A DNA stretch of 34,167 nt from Opitutus sp. GAS368 (GTDB lineage: Bacteria; Verrucomicrobiota; Verrucomicrobiia; Opitutales; Opitutaceae), in NCBI GenBank assembly GCA_945868215.1, contig CAMBLN010000011.1, positions 1 through 34,167 on the forward strand, read 5' to 3'. How positions within the stretch are numbered: position 1 is the stretch's first letter; each line of letters opens with the position of its first letter. The notes below the pieces were generated by a model. It made no database searches, had not been told where the DNA came from, and saw only the letters and a list, made by a program, of their open reading frames with translations. The translations under genes and the position numbers were made by a program. Of the stretch, positions 15,068 through 23,603 are shown piece by piece.

Positions 15068-15993
15068 GCGCTGAAATACCACGCGCGATAGGCGGGCGGG
15101 ATGATGAACTGGTCGAGTTGGGCGGCGAAGCTTTCGATGGGCGTCTTCACGACGCCGGCGAGGGGTTTCAGGTCGAGGGCGAGGCGGGCGGGGCGCTTGG
15201 AGGCTTCACGCGGGTTGGCTTCCCGGGTGATGGCCTCGAGCGGGGCGGATTGTTCGCTGAGTTTGAAATGCGTGCGGATGCGCACGGCGAGTTCGTGGCG
15301 GGAGAGGGCGTCGGCGCCGGCCCAGTGGACGATGCCGCGGACGTCGTTGCGCTCGAGGAGCTCGACCATGAGCTCGGCGAGGTTGGCGGCGGTGCAAGGC
15401 TGGCGGATTTCGTCGGTGTAAACCTTGGGGGTTTTGCCGGCGGACCAGTCGGCGAAGAGGCGTTCGTGCAGGCTACGTTTGCCGGTGAGGCTGTTGCCGG
15501 AGAGGAGCGGGGCGCGGAGCGTGATCGCGAAATCAGGGGCGGTGGTGTGGACGAGGCGTTCGCTCTCGACCTTCTGGCGGGCGTAGAGGTTGAGGGGTTT
15601 GACCGGGCTCTTGACGGAGTAGGCGTGGGTGGCGGTGCCGTCGAAGACCTGTTCGGAGGAGAGGTGGACGAGGCGGGCGCTGACGTGGTGGGCGAGGCGG
15701 GCGAGGTGGGCGGGGAGGGCGACGTTGAGGGCTTGGGCGCGGGCGGGGTCGGCGTCGCATTGGGCGGGCTCGGCGACGGCGGCGCAGTTGACGATGGCGT
15801 CGGGGAAAGTGTCGAGGACGAGGGCGGTGAGCGCGTGTTCGTCGGTGAGGTCGGCGGTGCGTTTCGACGCGAGGCCGGTGAGGTCGGCGGTGTGGGTGTT
15901 AACGAGACCGATGACGTGGTGTCCGCGGCGTTGGGCGGATTGGGCGAAGGCGTGGCCGACGAGGCCGGAGGCTCCGGTGAGGAGGATTTTCAT
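15064..15993 (-). CDS. RmlD-like NAD(P)-dependent sugar reductase / epimerase (extended SDR)
   Basis: This 309-residue protein starts MKILLTGASGLVGHAFAQ, with the Rossmann motif GASGLVG. NCAAVAEPAQCDADPARAQALNV and LVHLSSEQVFDG follow, which are typical of dTDP-4-dehydrorhamnose reductases, and then NLYARQKVESERLV with the SDR YxxxK catalytic pair. The RmlD family reduces nucleotide-linked keto sugars, but several relatives act on other substrates, and no rmlA, rmlB or rmlC gene lies here. Rhamnose synthesis is therefore not established. The ATG at 15993 lies 23 bases after the stop of the histidine kinase gene. Its own stop overlaps the next start. Confidence 0.82.
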   Translation of the reverse strand: MKILLTGASGLVGHAFAQSAQRRGHHVIGLVNTHTADLTGLASKRTADLTDEHALTALVLDTFPDAIVNCAAVAEPAQCDADPARAQALNVALPAHLARLAHHVSARLVHLSSEQVFDGTATHAYSVKSPVKPLNLYARQKVESERLVHTTAPDFAITLRAPLLSGNSLTGKRSLHERLFADWSAGKTPKVYTDEIRQPCTAANLAELMVELLERNDVRGIVHWAGADALSRHELAVRIRTHFKLSEQSAPLEAITREANPREASKRPARLALDLKPLAGVVKTPIESFAAQLDQFIIPPAYRAWYFSA

Positions 15994-16016
15994 GGGCGGA
16001 AGACGGGAGCCGGGGC

Positions 16017-17606
16017 TCAGGCTTTGCGGGGGCGGAGGGGCTTGCCCGGAGAGGGCTTGCCATCGAGCAAGGCGCGCACGGTGTGCAGGAGCGTGCTGAG
16101 GGCGTAGGGTTTGGAGAGGGTGACTTGCGCCTCGCGGCGGAGCCAGGTGAAGGGGGGGCCGGGCAGGCTGTCGGTGGCGATGATGTGCAAGGACGGGTGG
16201 CTGGCGTGGACGGCGCGGGCGAGCTTGGGGTCATCGGTCTGCTGCATGTTGCCGATGAGCAGGTGGACGGTTTTTTTGTGGCGGCGGGCGAGTTGGAGGG
16301 CCTTGGCGGGGGTGTTGGCGGCGAGGACGGTGTAGCCGTCGGTGGTGAGGATGCCGGCGACCATTTTGCAGACGACGGGATCGGCCTCGGCGATGAGGAT
16401 GGTTTCGCGTCCGCGGGTGGAAGGGAGAGGTCCGAGTGAGACGGGTTGGGGGTCGGCCGGTTCGTTCACCTCGGGGAGGAGGATTTCGAACGTGGAGCCG
16501 GCGCCCGGTGCGCTGCGGACGCCGATGTAGCCGCCGCTTTGCTGGACAACGCCGTAGACGAGGGCGAGGCCGAGGCCGGTGCCCTGGCCGTGTTCCTTGG
16601 TGGTGAAGAACGGTTCGAAGAGGTGGGCCTGGGTTTGTTCGTCCATGCCGCGGCCGTTGTCCTGGACGCAGAGTTGCAGGTAGTGGCCCGGGGGGGTGTC
16701 GCCGATGCGCGAATGGAAGCGTGCACCGATCTCGCGGTTGGCGGTGCTGATGGTGACGCGGCCGCCGGGGGCGAGGGAATCGCGGGCGTTGAGCGTGAGG
16801 TTGAGAAGAACCTGCTGGAGCTGGGACGGATCGACGAGGACGTGGTCGGAGGTGGCGTCGAGGGCGAGGGCGATGGATTTGCCGGTGCCGAGGAGCTTGG
16901 CGAAGATGCCGGCGTTGTCACGGACGAGCTGGTTGAGGCTCACGACCTTCGGGTCCATGGTCTGGCGTCGGCTGAAGGCGAGCAGCTGGCGCACGAGACC
17001 GGCGGCCTGCATACCCGCGCGGTGGATCTCGCCGATCTCGCGGGAGGCGTCTTTGCGGACGGACGGCTTGCTGCCGAGGATCTCGCAGTAGCCGTTGATG
17101 ACGGAGAGGAGGTTGTTGAAATCGTGGGCGACGCCGCCGGCGAGACGGTTCACGGCTTCGAGACGCTGGGAATGGATGAGAGCCTCCTGCAGGCTGCGCT
17201 TGGCGGTCATGTCGCGGTAGGTGATGGCGACATGGGTGATGCGCCCCCGGGTGTTGGCCACGAGGCTGAACGTCCAAGTGGTGTAGAGACGCGTGCCGTC
17301 GCGGCGGGTGAGATAACCCTCGCCGGTGAAAGTGCGCCCCGGGGTGGCCTTGGTGCGCCAGCGGCGCAAGTCGGCGAGATGGCGGTGGTCGGAGTGCAGA
17401 AAATCGTGGGGGCGGCGGCGCAGTTCGGCGGCGGACCAGCCAGTCATCGTGCAGATGCTTGTATTGACAAAAGCGATACGGAAGCCGCCGCGCTCCCAGC
17501 GTCCGTCGGCGATGATGACGCCCTCGCCGAGGGTTTCGAGGGCGGCGGCGAGGAGGCTGTCGGACGGGCGCGGGCGGGTGCGCGCGGTTTTTTTAGTAGC
17601 GGGCAC
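16017..17606 (-). CDS. PAS-containing hybrid histidine kinase with a degenerate receiver
   Basis: The protein has 529 residues. A PAS domain (about 20-135) is followed by the dimerisation/phosphoacceptor domain with His161 in [11 protein letters not shown]. The ATPase domain has the N box ([10 protein letters not shown]), G1 (DNGRGM), F (FEPFFTTK) and G2 (GTGLGLALV). A C-terminal receiver-like domain spans about 400-515. No membrane helix is seen, so it is a cytoplasmic sensor. In the receiver the usual acidic pair reads E407-A408, and the phosphoacceptor Asp position is Asn453 (LLIGNMQQ), while Lys499 in SKPY remains. The receiver therefore probably cannot accept phosphate. The start codon is GTG at 17606, 6 bases after the pdxH stop, so it belongs to that run of genes. 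The signal is unknown. Confidence 0.9.
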   Translation of the reverse strand: MPATKKTARTRPRPSDSLLAAALETLGEGVIIADGRWERGGFRIAFVNTSICTMTGWSAAELRRRPHDFLHSDHRHLADLRRWRTKATPGRTFTGEGYLTRRDGTRLYTTWTFSLVANTRGRITHVAITYRDMTAKRSLQEALIHSQRLEAVNRLAGGVAHDFNNLLSVINGYCEILGSKPSVRKDASREIGEIHRAGMQAAGLVRQLLAFSRRQTMDPKVVSLNQLVRDNAGIFAKLLGTGKSIALALDATSDHVLVDPSQLQQVLLNLTLNARDSLAPGGRVTISTANREIGARFHSRIGDTPPGHYLQLCVQDNGRGMDEQTQAHLFEPFFTTKEHGQGTGLGLALVYGVVQQSGGYIGVRSAPGAGSTFEILLPEVNEPADPQPVSLGPLPSTRGRETILIAEADPVVCKMVAGILTTDGYTVLAANTPAKALQLARRHKKTVHLLIGNMQQTDDPKLARAVHASHPSLHIIATDSLPGPPFTWLRREAQVTLSKPYALSTLLHTVRALLDGKPSPGKPLRPRKA

Positions 17607-17612
17607 GGGGGT

Positions 17613-18251
17613 TCAAGGGGCGAGGCGCTCGACGATCCAGGCGCCGCCGGCTTCGCGGCGGTAGCGCAGACGGTCGTGAAGGCGGCTGCGGCGGCCCTGC
17701 CAGAATTCGACGCTTTCGGGGGAGAGCCGATAGCCGCCCCAGGCGGGCGGGAGGGGGATCTCGGCGCCGGCGTGCTTTTTTTCGAGGGCCTTCATGGCGT
17801 CTTCGAGCACGGAGCGGCCGGTGATGATGGAGCTTTGTTGGGAGACCCAGGCGCCGAGCTGGCTGGCGCGCGGGCGGCTGTGGAAATAGGCGGCGCTTTC
17901 TTCGCGACTGAGTTTGGCGAGGGTGCCCTCGATGATGACCTGGCGTTCGAGGGCGATCCACGGAAGCAAGAGGCTGGCGCGGGGGTTTTCGGAGAGTTCG
18001 CGACCCTTGCGGCTTTCGTAGTTGGTGTAGAAAACGAAGCCCCGGCCATCGACGCCCTTGAGGAGAACGGTGCGGGCGGAGGGACGGCCGTCGCGCGTGG
18101 CGGTGGCGAGCGTCATGGCGTTGGGTTCGACGAGCTTGGCGGCCTCGGCTTCTTGGAACCATTGGTCGAACTGGCGGAACGGGTCGCGTGCTAGGTCCTT
18201 TTCGAGAAGGCCGGACAGACTGTAATCTTTACGAAGATCGGCGAGGGACAT
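17613..18251 (-). CDS. pdxH: Pyridoxamine 5'-phosphate oxidase
   Basis: This 212-residue protein is close to the usual length of PdxH. It begins [32 protein letters not shown]. The FMN- and substrate-binding parts are typical: [48 protein letters not shown], later [16 protein letters not shown], and the C-terminus with [16 protein letters not shown] ... WIVERLAP. It oxidises pyridoxamine or pyridoxine 5'-phosphate to pyridoxal phosphate with FMN and oxygen, in the cytoplasm. The ATG at 18251 is chosen because the family begins there; the longer open frame upstream overlaps the DUF985 gene. It lies 43 bases after the DUF985 stop and 6 bases before the histidine kinase start. Confidence 0.95.
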   Translation of the reverse strand: MSLADLRKDYSLSGLLEKDLARDPFRQFDQWFQEAEAAKLVEPNAMTLATATRDGRPSARTVLLKGVDGRGFVFYTNYESRKGRELSENPRASLLLPWIALERQVIIEGTLAKLSREESAAYFHSRPRASQLGAWVSQQSSIITGRSVLEDAMKALEKKHAGAEIPLPPAWGGYRLSPESVEFWQGRRSRLHDRLRYRREAGGAWIVERLAP

Positions 18252-18294
18252 GTTTGCTGGAAACGATGCGCGGGGCGGCGGGGCTGTCAAAAAA

Positions 18295-18783
18295 TCATCG
18301 CGTGAGGGCGTGAATATCGGCGGACCAATCGGGGAACGCGGTGACGAGGGTGTCGCGGCGGGCGAGGGAAAACTCCCGGTGGTCCCAACCCGGCGACATC
18401 GTGCAGCCGAGCAGTGCCCAGTCATGCGTGCGCGGGCCCGGTGCGAGCCGCGCGCCCTGGCAGGCGTGCGCAGGGACGATGAGTTGGGGGCGTTGACCGG
18501 CGGCAATGTCGGTGCCGAGGAGAGTTTTGGCGCCGGTGCGTGTGGACATATCGAACATGAGATGCTCGACCGGGTCGCCTGCGTAAAAGTGCCAGACCTC
18601 CTCGGTGGCGAGCGTGTGCAGCGCCGAGAATCCCCCGGGCGTGATCAGAAAATAAATCGCGGTGCCGGTCGGGCGTCCGCCGGGCAGCGAGACGTTGCTG
18701 ACATATGTTTGCCGGAAAAATCCACCTTCGTCGGGCAAGGGCTCCAGCTTCAGCAAGTCGATGGTCTCGGCGGCGGTGGGCAT
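18295..18783 (-). CDS. DUF985 cupin-family protein
   Basis: The protein has 162 residues. Its sequence [20 protein letters not shown] ... [39 protein letters not shown] ... [14 protein letters not shown] ... [24 protein letters not shown] matches the DUF985 (Cupin_5) group. Conserved His and Glu residues (SALHTL, EEVWHFY) are in cupin positions where a metal could be bound. No reaction is established for the family. It is the first gene of the five-gene minus-strand run, and its start at 18783 faces the M20 peptidase start, with 55 bases between them. Confidence 0.87.
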   Translation of the reverse strand: MPTAAETIDLLKLEPLPDEGGFFRQTYVSNVSLPGGRPTGTAIYFLITPGGFSALHTLATEEVWHFYAGDPVEHLMFDMSTRTGAKTLLGTDIAAGQRPQLIVPAHACQGARLAPGPRTHDWALLGCTMSPGWDHREFSLARRDTLVTAFPDWSADIHALTR

Positions 18784-18838
18784 GGGATGGATGTTTATCG
18801 CCTCGCGCGGCGAGGCAACACGTCTAGTTTGCGAGGCG

Positions 18839-20080
18839 ATGTCGCCCGCCGCCTACATAGACGCCCATTCCGCCGATCTGGTCGCGCTGTTGCAGCGCCT
18901 CGTGCGCCTGCCGACGGTGAATCCGCCGGGCGAGCACTACGATGAGATCACGCGGTTGCTGGCGGACGAGTTGGGCGCGGCGGGACTGAAGACGCGCCGT
19001 TTTTCCGTGCCGCGGGAGCTGATGAAAAAAACGCTGCCACCCGAGCAGCACGGGTATCCGCGCTACAACGTTCTTGGCACGCTCGCGGCGCGCGGTGCGA
19101 AGAAGACGATTCATTTTAACGCGCACTATGACGTCGTGCCGGTTTCCGGCGCGTGGAAACACGGCGGCGCGTTCAGCGGCTCGGTCGAGGGCGGCTGGAT
19201 TTACGGACGCGGCACGGCGGACATGAAGGGGTCGCACGCGTCGCTGTTGCTGGCGCTGCGCGCGCTGAAGGCGACGGGGGTGGTTCCGCAGATGAATGTG
19301 GAAGTCTCGTTTACCGCCGACGAGGAAACGGATTCGGAGCTCGGCGCGGGCTGGCTGGTGCAACACGCGCCGATCCGTCCCGACTACGCGATCGTGATGG
19401 AAGGCGGCGAAGGCAACGGCATCTGTTGCGGGCACAACGGCGTGGTTTGGCTCAACGTCATCGTGCACGGCAAGGCGGCGCACGGCAGCCGGCCCGACCA
19501 AGGCGTCAACGCCCTCGAAAAAATGTCCGCCCTCGTGCGCGCGCTCGACGGCTACAAGCGGTTGCTGGCGAAACGCACGTTCACCGCGCCCGACGGCGTC
19601 GTGAAGACGCCCACGATCAATGTCGGCGGCGTGTTTGCATCCGGCGAAGGCGGGAAGATCAACACCGTGCCGGCGCTCGCGAGTTTCTCGATTGATCGCC
19701 GCGTGCTGCCCGTGGAGTCGGTGGACAAAGTCGAGCGTGAGCTGCGCGCGTTTTTGCGTGATGCGGCGAAGGCGATTCCTCAGTGCCGCATCACGGTGGA
19801 AAAAGTGTCGCACAACCACCCGTGTTTCACGCCGCCCGACGATCCGTTCTTCGGGGCGATGGCGGGGTGCGTGACGGGCGTGCGCGGGAAGAAGAGCGTT
19901 TTTCGCACGTCGTATGGATTTAACGACATGCACTTCTTTTCACATCACCTGAAGATTCCCACGCTCGGCTACGGTCCGGGCGGGGATAACTGTCATGCGG
20001 TCGATGAACGCGCGTCGGTGCGCGAACTGGTGGCGAGCGCGAAGATTTACGCGCAGTTGCTGACGACGTTTTCGGGGTGA
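18839..20080 (+). CDS. M20 family metallopeptidase (ArgE/DapE-like)
   Basis: This 413-residue protein has the two-domain M20 layout: a catalytic domain split by a dimerisation/lid domain. The di-zinc site motifs are present: His in NAHYDVVP, Asp in GRGTADMKGS, the Glu pair in FTADEETDSE, the acidic residue in VMEGGEG and the late His in GGDNCHAVDE. Members hydrolyse acyl-amino acids, succinyl-diaminopimelate or dipeptides, and the sequence alone does not pick one. No signal peptide is present, so it is cytoplasmic. The start at 18839 (MSPAAYIDAHSADLVALLQR) is preferred to a much longer open frame that overlaps the divergent DUF985 gene. GAGGCG before the ATG is a weak ribosome-binding site. 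Confidence 0.9.
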   Translation: MSPAAYIDAHSADLVALLQRLVRLPTVNPPGEHYDEITRLLADELGAAGLKTRRFSVPRELMKKTLPPEQHGYPRYNVLGTLAARGAKKTIHFNAHYDVVPVSGAWKHGGAFSGSVEGGWIYGRGTADMKGSHASLLLALRALKATGVVPQMNVEVSFTADEETDSELGAGWLVQHAPIRPDYAIVMEGGEGNGICCGHNGVVWLNVIVHGKAAHGSRPDQGVNALEKMSALVRALDGYKRLLAKRTFTAPDGVVKTPTINVGGVFASGEGGKINTVPALASFSIDRRVLPVESVDKVERELRAFLRDAAKAIPQCRITVEKVSHNHPCFTPPDDPFFGAMAGCVTGVRGKKSVFRTSYGFNDMHFFSHHLKIPTLGYGPGGDNCHAVDERASVRELVASAKIYAQLLTTFSG

Positions 20081-20100
20081 CCGAGGAATTTTCGCCCAAT

Positions 20101-20131
20101 GCAAAGAGTAACCTATTGGGTTACTCTTTGC
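20101..20131. repeat. Palindromic repeat, family 2, copy 2, upstream of the GH88 gene
   Basis: A perfect 13-bp stem, GCAAAGAGTAACC / GGTTACTCTTTGC, has a 5-base loop TATTG. Its central 25 bases are identical, in inverse orientation, to the copy inside the beta-mannosidase at 4914-4938. It stands 20 bases after the M20 stop. It could act as a transcript hairpin, but no T-run follows directly. Confidence 0.85.
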
Positions 20132-20236
20132 TTGGGGAGGGCGGGGCTGGTTTCGTGCTTGGATGGCGGGTTTGTGCTGACGGTTGGCCCTTGTTTAGCG
20201 GGGCGGCGCGACGCACGCTTTCCGCATCCATTCACC

Positions 20237-21649
20237 ATGAAAATCGACGCCACGCTGACCCCCGCCAAGCTGCAGAAGAAAGTTGACCGCGTATTTGAAC
20301 TCGCCGGTCAGAAGATCGATTCGATCAACAAATCCTGGGACCCGTCGAAGGGCACGCCCGTCTTCACCGTGAAGGGCAAATACACCTCGCGCGGCTGGAC
20401 CGAGTGGACGCAGGGCTTCCAGTTCGGCATGGCGTTCCTCCAATACGACGCGACCGGCGACGAACGTTTTCTCAAGCTTGGCCGCGAGAAGACCGTGCAG
20501 CTGATGGCCTCGCACGTTTCGCACACCGGCGTGCACGACCACGGCTTCAACAACGTCTCCACCTACGGCAATCTCCGCCGTCTCATGCTCGAAGGGAAAA
20601 TCCCCTTCAACCAGGACGAGCTCAACTTCACCGAGCTCGCGCTCAAGGTCTCCGGCGCCGTGCAGGCGGCGCGCCACGCGACGACGAACAACGTCACCCC
20701 GTGGTCGCCGGTCAAAGGCGTGCCCGGCGTGAAACCCTCCGGTTACGTTTACTCCTTCAACGGTCCGCAGTCGCTCTTCGCCGACACCATCCGCTCGATG
20801 CGTTCGCTGGTCGTGGCGCACCAGCTCGGCCATTCGTTGATGGGCGAGGGCGACAAGCCCGTGAACCTGCTCCACCGCGCTATCGAGCACGCCGCGACCA
20901 CCGCGCGTTACAACGTGTTTTTCGGACAAGGCCGCGACAGCTATGACGTGCGCGGACGCGTTGCGCACGAGTCGGTCTTCAATCGCAACGACGGCCAGTT
21001 CCGCTGTCCGTCCTCGCAGCAAGGTTACTCGCCGTTCACCACGTGGACGCGCGGGGCGGCGTGGATCATCGCCGGTTTCGCCGAGCAGCTGGAGTTTCTC
21101 GACACGGTCAAAGGCGCGGAGCTCGACGCGGTCGGCGGACGCCGCGCGGTCACCGGCCTCTTCCTCGAAACCGCGATGGCGACGAGCGACTACTACATCG
21201 ACGGTTACTCCGCGAAGGATGGCATTCCCTACTGGGACAGCGCCGCGCTCAACTGGGCCGCGCTCGGTGACATCACGCAAAAACCCGCCGATCCCTTCAA
21301 CGCCTTCGAGCCCGTGGACAGCTCCGCCGCCGCGATCGCCGCGCAAGGGTTCCTCCGCCTCGGCAACTGGCTCTCTTCGAAGGGCGAAAAGGTCGCCGGC
21401 AAACACTACACGCAAGCCGGTCTCACCGTGGCGAGTTCGCTGTTCTCCGACACGTATTTGTCCGCCGACCCGAAGCACCAGGGTCTGATCCTTCACAGTG
21501 TTTATCACCGTCCGAACGGCTGGGATCACATTCCCAAGGGACAAAAGGTTCCCTGCGGCGAGTCGTCCATGTGGGGCGATTACCATGCGATGGAACTTGC
21601 GCTCCTCATCAAGCGCATGGCCAAGGGCGATTACCTGACGTTTTTTTGA
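20237..21649 (+). CDS. Glycoside hydrolase family 88-like unsaturated glucuronyl hydrolase
   Basis: The protein has 470 residues, somewhat longer than typical GH88 enzymes (about 370-400). Family features appear in order: WTEWTQGFQFGMAFLQYDATGDERFL, then VHDHGFNNVSTYGN with one catalytic-type Asp, then SLFADTIRSMRSL with the second Asp. TTWTRGAAWIIAGFAEQLEFL, DSSAAAIAAQGFLRLGNWL and CGESSMWGDYHAMELAL follow, all typical of the six-hairpin (alpha/alpha)6 barrel. GH88 enzymes hydrate the double bond of unsaturated uronic acids left by polysaccharide lyases, releasing a monosaccharide. No signal peptide is seen, so it acts on imported oligosaccharides. No lyase is nearby, so the source polymer is unknown. 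The ATG at 20237 follows CACC and has no Shine-Dalgarno sequence. Third positions are strongly C-ending, unlike the plus-strand genes on the left. Confidence 0.83.
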   Translation: MKIDATLTPAKLQKKVDRVFELAGQKIDSINKSWDPSKGTPVFTVKGKYTSRGWTEWTQGFQFGMAFLQYDATGDERFLKLGREKTVQLMASHVSHTGVHDHGFNNVSTYGNLRRLMLEGKIPFNQDELNFTELALKVSGAVQAARHATTNNVTPWSPVKGVPGVKPSGYVYSFNGPQSLFADTIRSMRSLVVAHQLGHSLMGEGDKPVNLLHRAIEHAATTARYNVFFGQGRDSYDVRGRVAHESVFNRNDGQFRCPSSQQGYSPFTTWTRGAAWIIAGFAEQLEFLDTVKGAELDAVGGRRAVTGLFLETAMATSDYYIDGYSAKDGIPYWDSAALNWAALGDITQKPADPFNAFEPVDSSAAAIAAQGFLRLGNWLSSKGEKVAGKHYTQAGLTVASSLFSDTYLSADPKHQGLILHSVYHRPNGWDHIPKGQKVPCGESSMWGDYHAMELALLIKRMAKGDYLTFF

Positions 21650-21660
21650 CGAATCAGGGC

Positions 21661-21696
21661 AACGCCGGTCCGGCCCGATGCACCCGGGCCGGCGTT
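21661..21696 (+). terminator. Hairpin after the GH88 gene, possible terminator
   Basis: AACGCCGG at 21661 pairs with CCGGCGTT ending at 21696, and an inner GGCCC/GGGCC pair can extend the stem. It lies 11 bases after the GH88 stop. No clear T-run follows, so Rho-independent termination is uncertain. Confidence 0.4.
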
Positions 21697-21773
21697 GATT
21701 CCCGGTATGGCGCAAGCCATGCTTGAAAAGAGTCTGTAATCCGGCGGCTATTGTAGGCAGCCGACCTTTAACC

Positions 21774-22142
21774 ATGAGCTGCATCCTTCTTGTTGATGAC
21801 CACGCGGAATTCCTGGCAGTCCAGAAGGAGTTGCTGGAGGACGCCGGGCATACGGTCGTCACCGCAGCCAACGGCTTCAAGGCGCTGGCGGCGGTGGATG
21901 CGGGCGTCTTTGATCTCGTGATCACCGACATCATCATGCCGGGCAAGGAGGGCATCGAGACGATCATCGAGCTCCGGCGTCGCCACCCGTTGTTGAAAAT
22001 CATCGCGATGTCCGGAGGCGGCCGCGTGGGGGCGATGAGTTATCTCGAACTCGCGGAAAAACTCGGGGCCATCCACACGCTGGAGAAGCCGTTCAACGAG
22101 GCCGTGTTGCTCGAGGCGATCGATACGGTGCTGAAGGCGTGA
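21774..22142 (+). CDS. Single-domain CheY-like response regulator
   Basis: The protein has 122 residues, exactly one receiver domain with no output domain. It starts MSCILLVDDHAEFLAVQ with the acidic pocket. The phosphoacceptor Asp lies in LVITDIIMP, the conserved Ser in IIAMSGGG and the conserved Lys in TLEKPF. It should be phosphorylated by a histidine kinase and act by protein contact, for example as a phosphotransfer intermediate. No chemotaxis genes are near. Possible partners in the window are the kinases at 16017 (whose own receiver is defective) and 23604, but pairing is unproven. The ATG at 21774 (AACC before it, no Shine-Dalgarno sequence) is preferred to an upstream start at 21723. 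Confidence 0.92.
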   Translation: MSCILLVDDHAEFLAVQKELLEDAGHTVVTAANGFKALAAVDAGVFDLVITDIIMPGKEGIETIIELRRRHPLLKIIAMSGGGRVGAMSYLELAEKLGAIHTLEKPFNEAVLLEAIDTVLKA

Positions 22143-22228
22143 GCGGAGCGCGACATCAGGCGACGACGCTTCCGGCCGGGCGGGTGGCCGCTTGACGCAA
22201 CCGTGGGTTGGCGCGTGATGGGGCGTTC

Positions 22229-23593
22229 ATGTCCGAGCCTGCGCCCTACGCTCCCCACGATCCTTATGCCGCTCTCCGGCACACGGCCTACCGGCGTTAT
22301 TTGATCGGGACGTTTTGCGCGAATGTGGGCCGGCAGATGACGTCCGTCGCCGTCGCGTGGCAAATCTACCAGTGGACGCATTCCGCCACGGCGCTCGGCC
22401 TGGTCGGTTTGCTCAACGTCATTCCGCTCCTCGTGTGCTCGCTGCCGGCCGGTGCGCTGGCCGACCGTTTTGATCGTAAGCGGATAATCGCTTTCAGCAC
22501 CGCGGCGACCGCCGGTCTTTCGCTTTTGCTGGCCTGGGTGGCCTTCTTTCATGAATCGGTTCCGCGACTGGCCGTGCTCGATTCGCTCAACGGCGGGCTG
22601 CGACGGCTCGCGCTGCTCTTCGAGCAAAAGGCCGACCCGGCCTCGCTCGATTTCACCCATCCGGCCTTGCCCGTGGTATACGTCATTCTGCTGGTGATGG
22701 GGGTGATCCGGATTCTCGGCTGGCCAGCGCGCTCCGCCATCGTGCCGCAACTCGTGCCGGCGGGGGTGTTGAGCAACACGATGACGTGGAACTCCAGCGC
22801 CTTTGAAATCGCCACCATGGCCGGTCCGGCCATCGGCGGCTTCCTCATCGCCTGGGCGGGCTTTCCGGTCGTGTATGTGCTCGACGCATTGTTTGGCGTG
22901 ACGCTCGTCATCCTGTTGCGTCGCGTCCACGTGCCGCCGCCGGTGGCTCCCGTGATCGCCGTGGGCAAACGATCATTGCGCAGTCTTTTCGCCGGCGCGG
23001 AATTCATCTGGAGCAAAAAAGTGGTCCTCGCCGCCAGCGGTCTCGACATGTTCGCGGTGCTGCTCGGCGGAGCAGTCGCGTTGCTGCCGATTTATGCCGA
23101 CCAAATCCTGCGGGTCGGCCCCATCGGGCTCGGGTGGTTGCGGGCCGCGCCGAGCATCGGTGCGTTTGGCATGGCGATGTGGATCGCGCACCGCCGTCCG
23201 ATGCAGCGGCCCGGCGTGATGTTGCTATGGGCGGTCGCGGGATTCGGCGCGTCCATCGTGGTGTTTGGATTGTCCCACTGGTTCTGGCTTTCATTCATCG
23301 CGCTGTTGCTCACGGGTTCGTTCGACAACGTGAGCGTGGTCGTGCGCCAGTCGCTCGTGCAGCTGCTCACGCCCAACCACCTGCGCGGGCGGGTGACCTC
23401 GGTGAACCAGATTTTTGTGGGTTCCTCGAACGAGATCGGGACGTTGCGCGCGGGGTTGATGGCGGCGTTGATCGGGCCGGTGGGTGCGGTCGTGTGGGGC
23501 GGCGCGGGCACGATTCTCACGGTGCTGGTGATCGCGCGCGCCGTGCCGCAGCTGAAGGATGTGGCGCCGCTTGACCGGTTGCGGCCCGAGTAA
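22229..23593 (+). CDS. MFS exporter, EntS-like (MFS_3 family)
   Basis: This 454-residue protein has 10-12 predicted membrane helices. The first helices read YLIGTFCANVGRQMTSVAVAWQIYQWT, followed by the MFS loop motif GALADRFDRKRII. The second half has PIGLGWLRAAPSIGAFGMAMW and LTPNHLRGRVTSVNQIFVGSSNEIGTLRAGLMA, which are very typical of the EntS/MFS_3 group. E. coli EntS exports enterobactin; other members export small molecules or drugs. No siderophore genes are near, so the substrate is open. A region of about 40 residues between helices 3 and 4 (ESVPRLAVLDSLNGGLRRLALLFEQ ...) is longer than usual. The ATG at 22229 is preferred. The stop is 10 bases from the convergent kinase stop. Confidence 0.88.
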   Translation: MSEPAPYAPHDPYAALRHTAYRRYLIGTFCANVGRQMTSVAVAWQIYQWTHSATALGLVGLLNVIPLLVCSLPAGALADRFDRKRIIAFSTAATAGLSLLLAWVAFFHESVPRLAVLDSLNGGLRRLALLFEQKADPASLDFTHPALPVVYVILLVMGVIRILGWPARSAIVPQLVPAGVLSNTMTWNSSAFEIATMAGPAIGGFLIAWAGFPVVYVLDALFGVTLVILLRRVHVPPPVAPVIAVGKRSLRSLFAGAEFIWSKKVVLAASGLDMFAVLLGGAVALLPIYADQILRVGPIGLGWLRAAPSIGAFGMAMWIAHRRPMQRPGVMLLWAVAGFGASIVVFGLSHWFWLSFIALLLTGSFDNVSVVVRQSLVQLLTPNHLRGRVTSVNQIFVGSSNEIGTLRAGLMAALIGPVGAVVWGGAGTILTVLVIARAVPQLKDVAPLDRLRPE

Positions 23594-23603
23594 CCAAACG
23601 CGT

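Noticed and set aside
16446-18194. 582-codon plus-strand frame opposite the histidine kinase and pdxH
   Set aside because: Both minus-strand genes have full catalytic motifs; this frame has none.
20195-22003. 602-codon minus-strand frame across GH88 and the CheY-like gene
   Set aside because: It overlaps two genes with clear family motifs and has no recognisable domain.
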